A DNA stretch of 64,000 bases from Micrasema longulum. Taxonomy: Eukaryota; Arthropoda; Insecta; Trichoptera; Brachycentridae. Each line of letters begins with the position of its first letter. The first letter of the stretch is position 1. The notes below the pieces were generated by a model that made no database searches, was not told where the DNA came from, and saw only the letters and a list, made by a program, of their open reading frames with translations. Both the position numbers and the translations under genes were made by a program. The stretch spans positions 19,618 through 83,617 of the forward strand of contig JAGVSM010001654.1 in the NCBI GenBank assembly GCA_022494885.1. The letters run 5' to 3'. Below, piece after piece: positions 51,462 through 62,639 of the stretch.

Positions 51462-51901
51462 ACCCTTTATTTATTAACGTATTACAAAAGAGATGAATAA
51501 CATTTAAGAGAAGATAATATAGAAGTCTAGGCATCTACAGGGCTAATGACCTGTCATTAGCTGGTTTAAGTGGCCACTTTACACACATGTAGAATTATTG
51601 AAATTGAAAAAATAAAATTTTCAAGCGTTGCCTAGTATGTAGGTGAATTAATTCAATTAGAAGAATTTAACTTCACAAACATAAACAGATGAAAGAATTG
51701 AAGGAAAATAGATGTTCAAATATGGGCAGAATGGTTAGTTATGCAGTGTGTAAAGTGGCCACTTAAACCAGCCAATGACAGGTCATAAGCCCTGTAGATG
51801 CCTTGACTTCTATATTATCTTCTCTTAAATGTTCTTTATCTCTGTTGTAATATTTTAATGTTAACAGCACCACTGAGAGTTGAATCCACCCTTTATTTAT
51901 T
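51462..51901 (-). repeat. family F copy with perfect 14 bp target duplication
   Basis: ACCCTTTATTTATT at 51,462-51,475 and 51,888-51,901. The element begins AACGTATTACAAAAGAG and ends CACTGAGAGTTGAATCC, so its variable end stops about 50 bp earlier than in the copy at 25,500. Arms: CTACAGGGCTAATGACCTGT and CAATGACAGGTCATAAGCCC. The middle is rearranged so that the block around CAAGCGTTGCCTAGTATG is inverted. Confidence 0.9.
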
Positions 51902-52100
51902 GTTAATTTGCTGCATACCTATGTTATAATTTCTCGTTTTATTATTTTATTATTTCCTTACTTCCAGCTGATTTTATTTTATGTATCTTTAATTTTTATA
52001 CTGTGTTCTGGTGTTTTGTTTTATTATAACTGTTTTTCAATATTATTTTATACTTTGTAAAATGCGAAAGCCGTCGAAATAAATAAATAAATAAACATGA
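51902..52100 (+). repeat. LINE 3' UTR tail
   Basis: T-rich UTR ending ATGCGAAAGCCGTCGAAATA and (AATA)n at about 52,077-52,096. The AAAGCC...GTCG block resembles the AAAGCCCGTAGGGCGTG end at 23,925. Confidence 0.55.
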
Positions 52101-52137
52101 CAAAATTATGCAATACTTGAGCCGCTAAAAATTACGC

Positions 52138-52297
52138 TTTACAACAACAACAAACCATCACCCCGTTTCTCCGTAGGAGTAGGCATAGAGGTTTGAACGC
52201 CATATCGCTCTGTCTTTGTCACGCCGATTATTTCTACTCTAGTATTTGATGGACATGATTTTGCCATTGTGTCTTTCTCGGTCTTCTTAATTTTATT
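52138..52297 (-). pseudogene. RTE-like LINE 3' end, inverted partner of 52,500
   Basis: The minus strand ends with a GGTTTGTTGTTGTTGT tail preceded by CCTACTCCTACGGAGAAACG, that is, the ...YSYGET-stop C-terminus, and upstream by AAGAAGACCGAGAAAGACAC. Same family as 52,500-52,835 with a shorter remnant. Confidence 0.65.
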
Positions 52298-52299
52298 AT

Positions 52300-52450
52300 A
52301 TGTTCACTAAATTGTTTAGTTTTAATTATGCTTTTATTGCACACTATGTACTACATGTTTGTTGTGCACTGCTGTGATTATTTGTGTAAATTAATATTTT
52401 TTTGTAAAAAGTTCTTTGAACCGTCGATGAATAAATAAATAAATAAAAAA
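52300..52450 (+). repeat. LINE 3' UTR tail
   Basis: AT-rich UTR with TTTGAACCGTCGATGAATAA and (AATA)n at 52,428-52,446. It lies between the two inverted RTE-like ends. Confidence 0.45.
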
Positions 52451-52499
52451 CGAAAAGGTTAACCATGAGCTGAAAAGCGTTGAATTTTTTTAATGTTAC

Positions 52500-52770
52500 A
52501 CACATGTAGAGCAAATGGACAGCGAAAGAACGGATAAAAGGATCTACGATGCAAATGTTGATGGATGCAGAAAACGAGGAAGACCGAGAAAGACATGGCA
52601 CGATCAAGTCCATCAAATACTTAAAGATGAACATGTCAAAAGTAGGAATAATCGGCGTGCGTGCATGAGAAGATGTATGAATGTAGAGGAAGCGAGGTCT
52701 GTATGCCAAGATAGAGTGTTATGGCGTTATATCCTCTCTGCCTACCCCTACGGGGAAACGGCGTGATGGT

Positions 52771-52801
<31 letters not shown>

Positions 52802-52835
52802 AGGTTTTTGAGCAATAAAATAAAAATAAAAACTT
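52500..52835 (+). pseudogene. RTE-like LINE C-terminus with (GTT)n tail
   Basis: Frame 52,515-52,766: DSERTDKRIYDANVDGCRKR, then GRPRKTWHDQVHQILK and MNVEEARSVCQDRVLWRYIL, ending SAYPYGETA-stop. RKRGRPRKTWxDxV...DRxxWRxxL is the C-terminal domain shared by many arthropod RTE-group LINEs. The stop is followed within 10 bp by (GTT)10-like repeats (52,768-52,801), a simple-repeat tail instead of poly-A. Frame intact over 83 codons. Confidence 0.82.
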
Positions 52836-53984
52836 AAATTTACTAAATAATACCTTTATTTAGTGAAATCATCATCATTAGTTGGTTGGAAGAAGTTGCC
52901 ATTTAGCAATAAATTCTCGAAGCACCGTCTTAATTCCCATCTAGATTTTTTTTTAAAATTAAATCCATGCGGTTTTATTGTGAAATCATCTCCCATCCAC
53001 TATCAAAGATGTTTCTATTGTAGCTCTATTGAAATCCCGTATGAATAAAAATGTTCTTTCACTTTCTTAATCTATTCTTCTTTTCTCTTTATTCCTAATT
53101 TAATCTAATCGTATCTGCTAAATTACGTACATTCTTTTTTTATAAGAGAATATCTCGTATTGGTAAAATAGAAATGACTGATTGGTTTAGTAAATAGTGA
53201 GGCTATGTCTATTACAAAAAAACGCAAAACGAGTTTTTTTTTCAGTTACGACTTTTTGGCTTGGCAGGGCAGAATATCCGTTTAAAACTTAGAGTAATAA
53301 CCTAAAAAAGTCCCAACCATTCTCTGATTATTGACCACGAAATGATCTACAAATTATACTAATATTAACCATAAGTACTCAATCTCACGCGCAAATCAAA
53401 ACCGTCTATTACACGTTTGTTGTTAAACTAAAAACCAAACTTAAAAAAAAAAAAAAAAATTCCAAAATATTTACAAAATAGTCTTGCATACATACAACTC
53501 ATCAGCAGGTTTTTATGAATTGCATCGATTATTTACACTTAACAATAATTTTACTTGAAAAACATTAAATATTACATTATCAAAAATTAAATGTGTTAAA
53601 ACACTCTTTTGCTTAATTGATAACAAAAGGGAATATTAAAATGTACCACTGTTTCATTGGTTTCTATAATTATTTAATTGGGTTGAGAGCCCACTTAATT
53701 TAAAGACCAAATACTATTTTCTCCTATCACATCTCAATTAATAATTGCGAACCCAAAACAGTAAATTATTCCTTAGCCACTCAAAATAACTTGAATGTTT
53801 CGTTACCGTCCACCTGGCGGTCAAAAACGTAAACAAACGTCAAAAAGCGGGAAAGTTATGAAGAAAATTATTTTTAATTTGCCAGTCAACGCTTAGAATA
53901 GATTCTAAGATGATTCACTCTGTCTTCAGGGTACGCATCTGTGAGATTCTCAAAAAGTATTCAGTCATCACTCTCAGTAATATC
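52836..53984. other. about 1.1 kb without recognised features
   Basis: AT-rich throughout, with a long A-run near 53,443-53,459 and one GC-rich word (CCGTCCACCTGGCGGTC at 53,808). No repeat relation noticed. Confidence 0.4.
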
Positions 53985-54180
53985 ATAATTATGATCATTC
54001 CCCTTGCCGCGCCCATCGGTACATAGGGCACTGCATTCTATTCTAGCCTACTTTTATCCCTGTTTTTCCAAGTTCATACTTCGCTCTCATACATCAAGGT
54101 CGGAACCAGGACTCCATTCTGGAACACAACCCGATTCTTTTATTACCCATGTTTGTCTTTGCCAGATAGTATTGTAATAT
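53985..54180 (-). pseudogene. LINE reverse-transcriptase thumb fragment
   Basis: On the minus strand: RVVFQNGVLVPTLMYESEVW, then TWKNRDKSRLE. This is the LVPTLLYGSExW...K.ESR block that follows the RT palm in several non-LTR groups, with Gly to Glu at the YGSE position. Both ends are cut. Confidence 0.7.
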
Positions 54181-54182
54181 TA

Positions 54183-54770
54183 AAGACAAAGATTAACGAA
54201 ATAAAAATGTATTAAAAAAAATTAACACTATACTAAGAAGAGAGGAGAAGGGATGGGAAGGAAACTAGAAGGATAAAGGAACAATTTAAATATTTAGATA
54301 CTGACATTTCAATCTTGACTTAAATGTAAATAAAGAAGGGGCGTTCCTAACATTGGTAGGTAGATTATTCCACAATCGAGCGGTTACTACTGTGAAAGAG
54401 GAGGCAAGAAAATTAGAGCGATGACAGTGTATTAAAAGGGTTCTGTCGTTACTAGAACGAAGAGATAGTCCGTGTTGTGAAAGAGGTTAGATGAGCTCTC
54501 TCAGATAAACAGGCGAAGTGGGATTATTTGGGATATTGTGAAGAAGTGATAGAATGAGAATGTTTCTTCTATGCCTGATACTGAGCCAGTGTAGTTGCGT
54601 GCGATACTCGGTTATGTGGTCAAATTTGCGAAGATCAAAGATATAACGAATACAAATATTCTGCAATCGTTCTAACTTATCAAGTAATTCAGAGTTAGAA
54701 TCTGGATAACATACATCCGCATAGTCAAGGAGTGAAAGAAGTAAGCTCTTCGTTAAATCATTTAAAGATT
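54183..54770 (-). pseudogene. LINE ORF2 C-terminus, family H, copy 1
   Basis: About 90% identical to 63,255-63,820. Across frame breaks the minus strand gives LLDYADVCYPDSNSELLDKL, ERLQNICIRYIFDLRKFDH, LHWLSIRHRRNILILSLLHN and VTARLWNNLPTNVR. The expected LDYADVxYPx...LERLQNxCIRYIFxLRxxDHI...RLWNxLPxxIR order marks a CR1/jockey-group ORF2 end. The 3' UTR is cut at 54,183. Confidence 0.85.
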
Positions 54771-55149
54771 TTTACCTTAGAAAAGCAATTGAGTTAAAAC
54801 ACTTGTTTTAGATTCTCGATTCATTGGACCCGCAGAATTGTATGTTTTATCTGACCGGCATAGTTCTAAAAATAAAGGTGAAGTTTTCTCCTGATCCAAT
54901 GTTACTAACCTAGTTTTTTATTACATCATTATTTGGCCTGTGACAGTAATGGCACAACACAGCAGCTACATAATATTTGGAATATTTTGGAAATCTTAGC
55001 ACGTTCGTGACCGTGAATTTCCCAGCGGTGACGTGGCGGTTTGTCATGTAAAATGCCTCACGGCAACTCACGCATGGGTACAAAAATATTAGCCTTCAAA
55101 TCATGTTGATAACATTTATTATTTGATTTCTGAAAACATCATCATATTC
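54771..55149. other. unassigned spacer
   Basis: GC-richer at 55,000-55,080 (GTGACGTGGCGGTTTGTC), without a frame or motif I can support. Confidence 0.35.
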
Positions 55150-55260
55150 AATCCTTTTTCACGCCTTTGGCAAATTGTGAGATTTGCATGTTAGCATTAA
55201 TAAGTGTCCCGGGAAAGAGACAAATACGCCACGAAACGGGTAGATATAAAAATGTCTTTT
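55150..55260 (+). repeat. Penelope-like end, degenerate
   Basis: GAGATTTGCATGTTAGC, then GTGTCCCGGGAAAGAGACA and CCACGAAACGGGTAG. Same layout as 49,215-49,275 but the CTGACGA core is lost. Confidence 0.5.
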
Positions 55261-55264
55261 TTAT

Positions 55265-55520
55265 CAATATTCCTACAGAGATGAGGTAGAATTTTTTCAA
55301 ATTCAGGATTATCGATATTCGAGCGTTTACAGGGCTTATGACCTGTCATTGGCTGGGTTGAGTGGCCACTTTACGTTTTAACAACATTCCCCATTCCGCT
55401 TATTAGCGAATATCGACATTGGCATCATTTTGATTCCTGTATATATCCTATTCAACGAGAAAGCATTCACTAGTGTGTTGGAGCACCATCTATGTATTGA
55501 TATTGAAGTTAAGTATTTTT
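55265..55520 (-). repeat. family F, subfamily 3, copy 2
   Basis: Partner of 27,120-27,375. TATCGATATTCGAGCG and CGCTTATTAGCGAATATCG bracket the core GTTTACAGGGCTTATGACCT. Homology continues to GATATTGAAGTTAAGTATT. Confidence 0.74.
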
Positions 55521-55641
55521 AATTAGCATATTACTTTATTTTATGTATCTAAGACTCTTCCGAGTTAAATTAAGTACTAGTAATCGCCTGCAGATGATTC
55601 TGCAATTTATTTATACTTATATTTTGACCAGATCTTATTAC

Positions 55642-55813
55642 ACAACATTATTTTTTGGTGTGTGTATTTTTTGTACATACACAAATCTGATAAAAAATAT
55701 TCTATCATATTCCTACAGAATATTGATAAAAAATATATATACCTACTCCCCCTCGGGAGAAAATCCAGATTTGTGTATGTACAAAAAATACACACACCAA
55801 AAAATAATGTTGT
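55642..55813. repeat. perfect 47 bp inverted repeat with 78 bp loop
   Basis: Arms 55,642-55,688 and 55,767-55,813 are exact reverse complements (left arm starts ACAACATTATTTTTTGG and ends CATACACAAATCT). Perfect pairing in otherwise decayed DNA implies a recent origin or gene conversion. The loop contains CCCCCTCGGGAG. Confidence 0.9.
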
Positions 55814-55964
55814 ATAAAAATGTCTGTAAGTGGATAAATACACATAATTACTTATTCTTATTTTTAGTGATGGGGGTCAGTGCTATGGAAGCTCCTGACG
55901 TCACTACGGCCTGTGAAGATATATTGTGACGAATCTCTGTCAATGGTTCTTGCCCTTTTAGCCC

Positions 55965-56160
55965 AGGTCTATTTATTTATTTATTAATTATTTCACGTTT
56001 TACATAAAACTTTTTTTTAAAATATGAATACCTCTCTGGGCACAACCCATGTTAAGGAATTCATTTACATGATTTTATATATTATACAACATAAATACAT
56101 AATATTTAAAATATCTGCCTTCTAATAACATACAAAATGATAAATCAAACTGCTCATACA
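55965..56160 (-). repeat. LINE 3' UTR tail
   Basis: The (TTTA)n border at 55,970-55,986 followed by AATTATTTCACGTTTTAC is an A-tail read on the minus strand. No coding part. Confidence 0.45.
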
Positions 56161-56399
56161 CGCGTTTGTGTAATATTCATGTAAAAAATGAATTGAACAG
56201 GAATGTTGCGTCTCATAAAATGAAATAATACGGACCAAAATGGACACCAAGTCGTTGGAACAATAGGCATAGCCCCCCAGTCTACACACGTGTGTTTCCA
56301 GAAATTCTCCAGCATCCAGTGGGTCACATGGTGACGGTATCTACCTACTGTCTACGAAAAATTCTCTTCGGACATCTATCTCCCTTTGTTAACCATGAA

Positions 56400-56990
56400 G
56401 TTGATACAGTGCTTTATTTATTTAGTTTTTTATTGCTTGCTTCTTGGCATGAACACTTGACAAACTTACTACTATGCTCTATTTTTTGTAAATTTATTGA
56501 TATCATTCTAATTTTGCTAGAATTCCACTCGTCCATGCGCTTTGTAGCTGCACGATGATTGGTTATCTAGCTTTCATAAATCAACTTTAAAATACCTAAA
56601 TTTTATAAATAGGGTCTAGAATTCCAATCATCTATGCGCTTAGTAGCTGGAAGACGTGTTGTAATCTTACTCCTTTTTATTATTCATATTATTTTTTATT
56701 TTTTTAGTATCATTAATACACAAAATTTATTTGTCAATTTTTAAAATGTGTAAATGGGGGCTAAATTTATAACTGTCTATGCGCTCTGTAGCTGCAAGAT
56801 GTCCTGTAATCTAGCTCCTATCTGTTATATTTTTTTATGGATCTTAATTGAAAACGAGGAACTAGAATCCCAACCGTCCATGCGCTCTGTAGCTGCAAGA
56901 CGTACTGGGATATTTATTAATTGTACAGCGCCCTTGAGGTGATTTTCACAAAAATGGCGCTATATAAATTATCCAACTATAAATATATAT
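56400..56990 (+). repeat. L2/CR1-like LINE 3' UTR with four about 100 bp repeats
   Basis: ATGCGCT(T/C)TGTAGCTGCA-type blocks begin at 56,535, 56,634, 56,779 and 56,880, each preceded by CTAGAATTCC-like sequence. The tail TGTACAGCGCCCTTGAGG, then AAATGGCGCTATATAA, is the inverted 3' end also seen at 33,227-33,282, so the element belongs to the L2-like group. Confidence 0.65.
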
Positions 56991-57089
56991 ATATATATTT
57001 ATACTCATAGTGTCTAAAAAATATATTTAAAATACATATAAAATATTACATATTCACATTTAAATCCACACAGATAATAGATACATCGA

Positions 57090-57300
57090 CGGCCTCTGTG
57101 GTGTAGTGGTCAAGACGCTTGACTCACGCACGGAAGGTTCCGGGTTCGATTCCCGGTGAGAACACAAAAATTAAAATGTGATTTTTCTCAAGCCTGGTTG
57201 TTTTGTAATGTAATGTAATTCACCACTGTAATTGGGCCTCCTGACCTGTTGTGGTGCCAAAAAAAAATTAAATGAAAAAAAAAAAAAAATTAAATGAAAA
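57090..57300 (+). repeat. tRNA-derived SINE
   Basis: GTGGTGTAGTGGTCAAGACG (A-box region) and CGGGTTCGATTCCCGGTG (B-box region with a good T-arm) lie at tRNA spacing. A body (GTAATTGGGCCTCCTGACCT) and A-rich tail follow. The acceptor arms do not pair and no proper anticodon stem forms, so it is a SINE. It is the best-preserved pol III promoter pair in the window. Confidence 0.78.
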
Positions 57301-57513
57301 TGAAAAAAAAAATACCTATGCAATAGTAAGAGAGAAAAAAAAATTAAAGAAAAAGAAAACAACATTATATTATTAGTACAGCTCACACATTTAACTACTG
57401 TGTAGACATAAGGTCAAGCAACAAGCTACTGTCAACTCCCGGTGGCCAACATCCGCACAAATGCCAAATATACGAGTATATGACATATATTCATAGAGAC
57501 ACTGTGTGGATAC

Positions 57514-58167
57514 CAGAGGCGGTTCCTTAGTTTGTGCATAAGTGCAGTGCACTGCCAAGTAAAAATATGTGGAATTAAAATTTTATTAAAAGTAAAAATA
57601 TGTTATAGGTACAAAGGAACAGGGATTCGTTGCAATATTACACTCGTAAACATCATAATATTCAAACCTAGCGCCAAAAGATCTAGCGAAATCGACTCTA
57701 GCGGACGATTTCCTCATCTTGTCTACGCATGCGCAATCGTGTCCGTGCATGTTCTGTTTTGCATAATTCTTTACCCTGAATTTCTGTGAAATATGTCATA
57801 TCTCCTAAGATCGTCATTTGAGCGAGATAGACAACGCTTTATACCGGCGAATCGTGCGTTAGAGGGAGAAGATAATATACATACTCCGGGCATTGCCAAC
57901 GCATGCGCAAATTTAAAATTCGTTTGCAATGTCACTTTGAACATGCGTAATGACATGATATTAGTACGAATTTAGTTGATTTAGTATCCTATAACGTGCG
58001 TATAATGTTAGGCAAATTTAGCGTTCCTGGTTCTGATGCGCGGGCAGACAGTTTATCACGTCAGACCTGTCATATTGTTATCATATTATTAAACTTAATG
58101 TACAAATGTAAAAAACAAAATGTAAAAAAAATGCACTGCTAATGTTTTCGGTCAGGAGCCGCCAGTG
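57514..58167. mobile_element. non-autonomous hAT element with perfect 8 bp target duplication
   Basis: GTGGATAC precedes (57,506-57,513) and follows (58,168-58,175) the element. The ends are CAGAGGCGGTTCCTTAG and AGGAGCCGCCAGTG, imperfect inverted repeats with the hAT-type CAGNGGCGG start. Subterminal AGTGCAGTGCACTGCC is echoed by GCAGTGCAT at the other end. 654 bp, no transposase. Intact ends and duplication make this one of the youngest DNA elements here. Confidence 0.9.
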
Positions 58168-58194
58168 GTGGATACAAATACAAAACACGAAAAG

Positions 58195-58640
58195 CAAAAA
58201 TAATTACATGTTAACAAGTTTACTACTTTGGTGGATTGACCATCTCGAGAAAGTTCTCGGGACCCAAATCAAGTAGCCATTTTTTTTACAAATACTTTAA
58301 ATTGCTCAAGATTTTTATCTGCTTTAGTGACAAATGGTATATTGTTATATATTCTTGGTCCAGGGTATATTTGACTCCTTTGACCAAATAATGTTGTCAT
58401 TTATCATTCTATAAAGAGCTTGGCTACTGTGTGGAACATGAGAGTTTACATTTGGCTTAATTTTCCCCTCCAAGCCCTGATCCGTAAAGTATCGGCTATT
58501 AGGTAGGGGGCGAGCTCTTTAACACTCTCAGGTTTAACCAGTAGTCCCCTAAGGATGGTATTAAGCGACACATTCACATATAATTTGTAAAGGTACACAT
58601 TAACTTACATTTTATTGAAATGTTTAACACAAAATTTATG
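58195..58640 (-). pseudogene. LINE ORF2 C-terminal fragment
   Basis: Minus strand: ESVKELAPYLIADTLRIRAW near the start and RIYNNIPFVTKADKNLEQFK, then VFVKKMAT near the end. The RIYNxIPxxIK...SLxxFKxxLKK pattern is a typical LINE ORF2 end. The expected NTR block is degraded. Other readings are possible. Confidence 0.5.
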
Positions 58641-59145
58641 AAAAATACTGATAAATATGCAGTTAGGTTCACAGGGGTGACTACAAAAATACGTGTTGTG
58701 AGTTACGCTTAGTTTCAATCTCAGAGGAACAATTCGCTAGAGAAGCCCTTTAGCACTATTGCATTTAACAAAAACATTCCAAATTTTTGGTTTGGTTTTT
58801 AGTTTAACACGGACAGTTTCGATTTGTGCTTGAAATTCTCGACTCGAGTACCTATAGCCCGTTATATTACTGTTATCTGTAGCTAATTTTCAGTTTCATA
58901 CACTTTGAAAGTTAATTTTTTTTTAGTTCTATCATTTTTGTAAGATTTTCATATTTTAAAATATTATTTCATCTAATATACGATTTCCATATTTAAATCA
59001 TCTCTTCACATATCCAAAAAAAATACAGCTGACTAAATATGCTGTATTTTTGTGCTTACCTCAGAACAGATATTTTTTATACCTAGTGACGATGGACGGT
59101 ATCCAATATGTTTGATTATAATTTGATTTGATTAATTTTTCAAAA
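58641..59145. other. unassigned spacer
   Basis: No frame, RNA or repeat signal noticed. Confidence 0.35.
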
Positions 59146-59149
59146 TAAA

Positions 59150-59740
59150 ATTAATGTGACCTCACCCGTGCCGAGGACACTAAAAAATATAAGTATTTAA
59201 AAAATATTTTTACGTTTGAGAATAAACAAAGAAGACTCAATAAAAATAGATAATTAACAAAGTTTTCAGACAGTTTTAAACACCACGTATTTATATTTTT
59301 AATTAATTAATGTACACCTATATTATTTTTATTAAAAAACGCACAATGAAAGAACAAAAACATAACATAAGCTAAACACTCGTTAAGCAGTTGATTCAAT
59401 ATTGGTCTGGGCGAATGAGACAGTCCAATTCACTTCTACCCAGTTCCACTATCCATTTATAGACTTTTTGAACGTTTCCTCATTTCTAATTGTTTCAATA
59501 TACGGTGGAAGTACGTTATATATATAAATTGCATAATACTCAAAATCCTTTCGTCCAAAAGTGGTTTTAGTTTGAATTTGTTTAAATTGTCTTTATGTTG
59601 AGGATCTAGTGATTGTATTATTTGTATATGTTGTTCAATTTTGTGTTATTTGAATTAATTGTACCCTTTTTCGCTGTTTTTCTAACAGGACATATTGTAA
59701 TATTTACAGTAATAAACGCGGATTTTCGGCACTGAACTGA
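59150..59740 (-). pseudogene. LINE ORF2 C-terminus and 3' UTR, family E, copy 2
   Basis: Reverse-complement partner of 28,590-29,110: TAGTGTCCTCGGCACGG and GTGAGGTCACATT at the 3' end, CATTCGCCCAGACCAAT and CACTAGATCCTCAACATAA inside. Coding parts are more decayed than in copy 1. Confidence 0.68.
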
Positions 59741-59819
59741 ACTGAAAAAATATTGCTGATCAGAAACCGACATCGGACGTATTTATGTTCCTAGACAAGC
59801 TGGTCAGCTTTTTTTATCT

Positions 59820-60015
59820 TTTTTTATGGGAGTTGTTCTGTTATTTACCTGGCTTAAGTTTATATTCCAAAAGTGGATTTTTCTGCAATTAAATTTATAT
59901 TAAGGGATGTACTAATGTGGGCTAATCAGGAACTTCTCAGTATTGCTCATGTGGAGAGGAAACCACTCAAAACTCTTCAGGAGAAGCCAGCCTATTGGCA
60001 GTAGTCAACAAGGGG
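59820..60015 (-). repeat. unclassified repeat R3, copy 2
   Basis: Inverted match to 38,905-39,060. On the minus strand it contains the SPEEF-stop end of the R3 frame, GGTTTCCTCTCCACATGAGC and the ATCCACTTTTGGAATATAAA block. Confidence 0.6.
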
Positions 60016-60129
60016 CTGATCCATTTATCTTTGTGCAACTGATGATCGATAACACTGCATTCGGGGTATCAATGCAGCAGGAGCAAATCGTGTATTGAAG
60101 CAATTTTGCGCAGCTTACCATTATGTTAG

Positions 60130-60770
60130 ACAATCCATAATAATGTTTACGGTGACTTCATTTACAGAGAAACAAACAAATAATTACTTTTTCTTTTAAA
60201 TAATTGCCACCATTTGAATGTTTCTCAAAATGTAAATAAAAATAATAATGAAGCGCGCCTAGTGCCAGCAATTTCTTCAAACAAATAAGTGTACTATATT
60301 TTGAACATATTAAATCCAGTGGCGGGATTTTTCTCCTAGAGTTAATTTGCAGATTACATAAATTCTTCGAAGATTCTCGATATGGAAAACAGTATTTCAA
60401 ACATTATTTCTTAAGGACTATTATTTTTTGAGATGATAATTTTGGCATATGACTCGCAACACACGTAGCGCTTGACGCACCCGTTTTTGGCACTATTCAT
60501 TTCATGAACAAATCGGCCAGTTGACATTTCAATCGTTATGAGAATTCTTAATACTGAATGAATTATAAACTTTTATATCAGTTGTGTGTTAAATTGATGG
60601 ATAATATAGCAATTCAATATAATATATCACGTAGTTACGTATTTTGAGTTGATTCCATAGATGAGAGTTGTTGTATCACACAAAACCACAGAAAAAATAG
60701 CAATTTATAGTTTGCATAACTTACATTATATTATGAACCTATTATGTGGGTACAAATAAATATTTTTTTT
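60130..60770 (-). repeat. unclassified repeat R2, copy 2 (uninterrupted)
   Basis: Contains both parts that are separated by about 770 bp in the 4,485-5,695 copy, here only about 40 bp apart. The minus-strand frame 60,400-60,158 continues past the point where copy 1 stops: MKYCFPYRESSKNLCNLQIN, then SRRKIPPLDLICSKYSTLIC. Protein not recognised. Confidence 0.6.
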
Positions 60771-60774
60771 TTAT

Positions 60775-61060
60775 TTAAATTTATTTCAACAGAGAGGGAA
60801 AACATTTTTGATGAGGGAATATGGAAGTCTAGGCATTTACAGGGCTTATGACCTGTCATTGGCTGGTTTAAGTGGTCACTTTACACACTGTGTAACATTC
60901 ACCATTCTGCCCATGTTTGAACATCCACATTTCCTCAACTCTTCCATCTGTTGACTTTTGTGAAGTAAAAGAGCTGAAACCTTTACCTCACCTACTAGGC
61001 AATGCCTGAAAACAATTTTCCAATTTGCAAGCATTTGGACATAATCAAACATTGTTGAAT
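60775..61060 (-). repeat. family F copy (TTTATTTCAAC subfamily)
   Basis: Starts TTTATTTCAACAGAGAGGGA. Core: GGCATTTACAGGGCTTATGA, CACTTTACACACTGTGTAAC and GAAGTAAAAGAGCTGAAACC, then CTACTAGGCAATGCCTG. It ends AATCAAACATTGTTGAA. One unit, no inverted arm. Confidence 0.8.
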
Positions 61061-61500
61061 TTTTTTTACAGCTTACTTGTAAATAAAATCTCCGTTTGCC
61101 ACTGCAATGCAGTGCCCTATGCATCATCAGGTGTGAAAGGGGGTATGATGTTGATGATAAAGAAACCAGTATTCTGCTTTATTTATATGGAGGAATAGCG
61201 CTGAGTAAGTTAGTGAGGTTATTTGGTATATTTTGGTAAAATTTTGAGATGTTTTTCTTGATCTATTTTTATCGTTCCGGATTGCATCTTCAATCATAAG
61301 AATGTCAAAGTAAATGTCTAGTACATCCTTATTAGAGCTGACGATATTGGGTTATCGATTCCCAGGTCTAACTTGAATAATCTTCGTCTCATCAATCCTT
61401 GTACATCGACAGGTTTCATCACAAGGACTAAAGGTCAGGTTACAAACAAAACCTCGTAACAACACGATAAAAAAAAGAGCCCAAAATGTTTTTAGTTTAA
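61061..61500. other. unassigned spacer
   Basis: Short GC-richer runs (CCACTGCAATGCAGTGCCC at 61,097, a local dyad) but no recognised feature. Confidence 0.35.
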
Positions 61501-61504
61501 TCAG

Positions 61505-62590
61505 TGATAATAAAACGTAGTTATGAAACTGAGATAATAGCACATTTCTGAAAATAGTGAATCATCAAATCTACTCATTAATTGGAATGTTTTGATTTTG
61601 ACAAATGATAAACAATGAATACATTCGTTTTTTAATATTACAAACGAGAATCTTTTTATGTATTTTACCCTCAGAGTAATAATGCGTAACCTAGAGAGGA
61701 GCCCAAACGTAGGAAAACTATTCTATAACTATTGAGTATTAAGTACACTACAGTTTGCAGCAAAACAATGGGCAGTACTCAGGTCGAGAATTTCCAAACA
61801 GATATTAATTTGCATTTTAAATACTTTTAAATATGTAACTCTGTATTTATTATTGAAGAGTTATTCCTATTTATTTTTCTATAGTTTGCCTATATTTATG
61901 TTACATTTATTGAGACATAAATCTCAACTCCATGGAACCAAAGTCCTGTGCTGAGTTTGTTTGTTTGTCCGTCACATCTCCGAAACGGCGAGTCGTAGCG
62001 GCCTGAAATTCGGACACGTCATTTTGGATGCGATTTCAAGGTTAAGGTTGCTATTTCCGATTAAAATTTTAAGTGATCTTTACTCGATAAGGACTCAAAC
62101 TTTATATGGATGCCTAGTGCGGCCCCGATATACTGCCCGTAATGAACTGTCATTATCAACAGTAATCATACTTGATTTCAGAAATTTATCCTCTTAATTG
62201 AGAAAAAATTGTATTTAAAGTAAATATGTTGATATAAGGAAAGTTTTTAAGCAACATAATACACGTGTTGGGACAATGAATGCCAAAAATCAATAATAAA
62301 TAATAAAATAAACTACCGTTGGATTTTCCTAGTGCTGTAGGTGTTTTCTGCAAATTGAGAAATGCCGTTTTTGTGATCGACACTATTTTCAGAAGGTTAT
62401 TATTATAGTTTTTTGTGTGAAAGCGGTCTGGCAATTTTTAACAGAACATTAAGTTGACCTCTTTGCAAACGAGTGGAGGCAAATAATAAAAATAAAAAAG
62501 AAACGACCTAACTGCACCCGATAACACCAATATGTATTTTTTTCAAAATTGTGGACTGGCTGCTTTCTGCATAATAACGTTTAATTGATG
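61505..62590 (+). repeat. unclassified repeat R1, copy 2, interrupted
   Basis: 61,505-61,672 and 62,330-62,590 together match 2,685-3,118 in the same orientation. The roughly 650 bp insert between contains a block starting near 61,945 (TTTGTTTGTTTGTCCGTCAC, then ATCTCCGAAACGGCG) of a kind widespread in arthropod transposons. A small extra segment (GAGTGGAGGCAAATAATA) lies at about 62,471. Confidence 0.62.
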
Positions 62591-62639
62591 TTAGAAATAT
62601 TTATTTAACACTTAGATATAATAATAATCATGTTTAGAT

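Noticed and set aside
53808..53824. CTCF-like site CCACCTGGCGG
   Set aside because: Single short match with no supporting context.
57092..57165. Candidate functional tRNA gene
   Set aside because: A and B boxes are good but acceptor and anticodon stems do not pair, and a SINE body with an A-rich tail follows.
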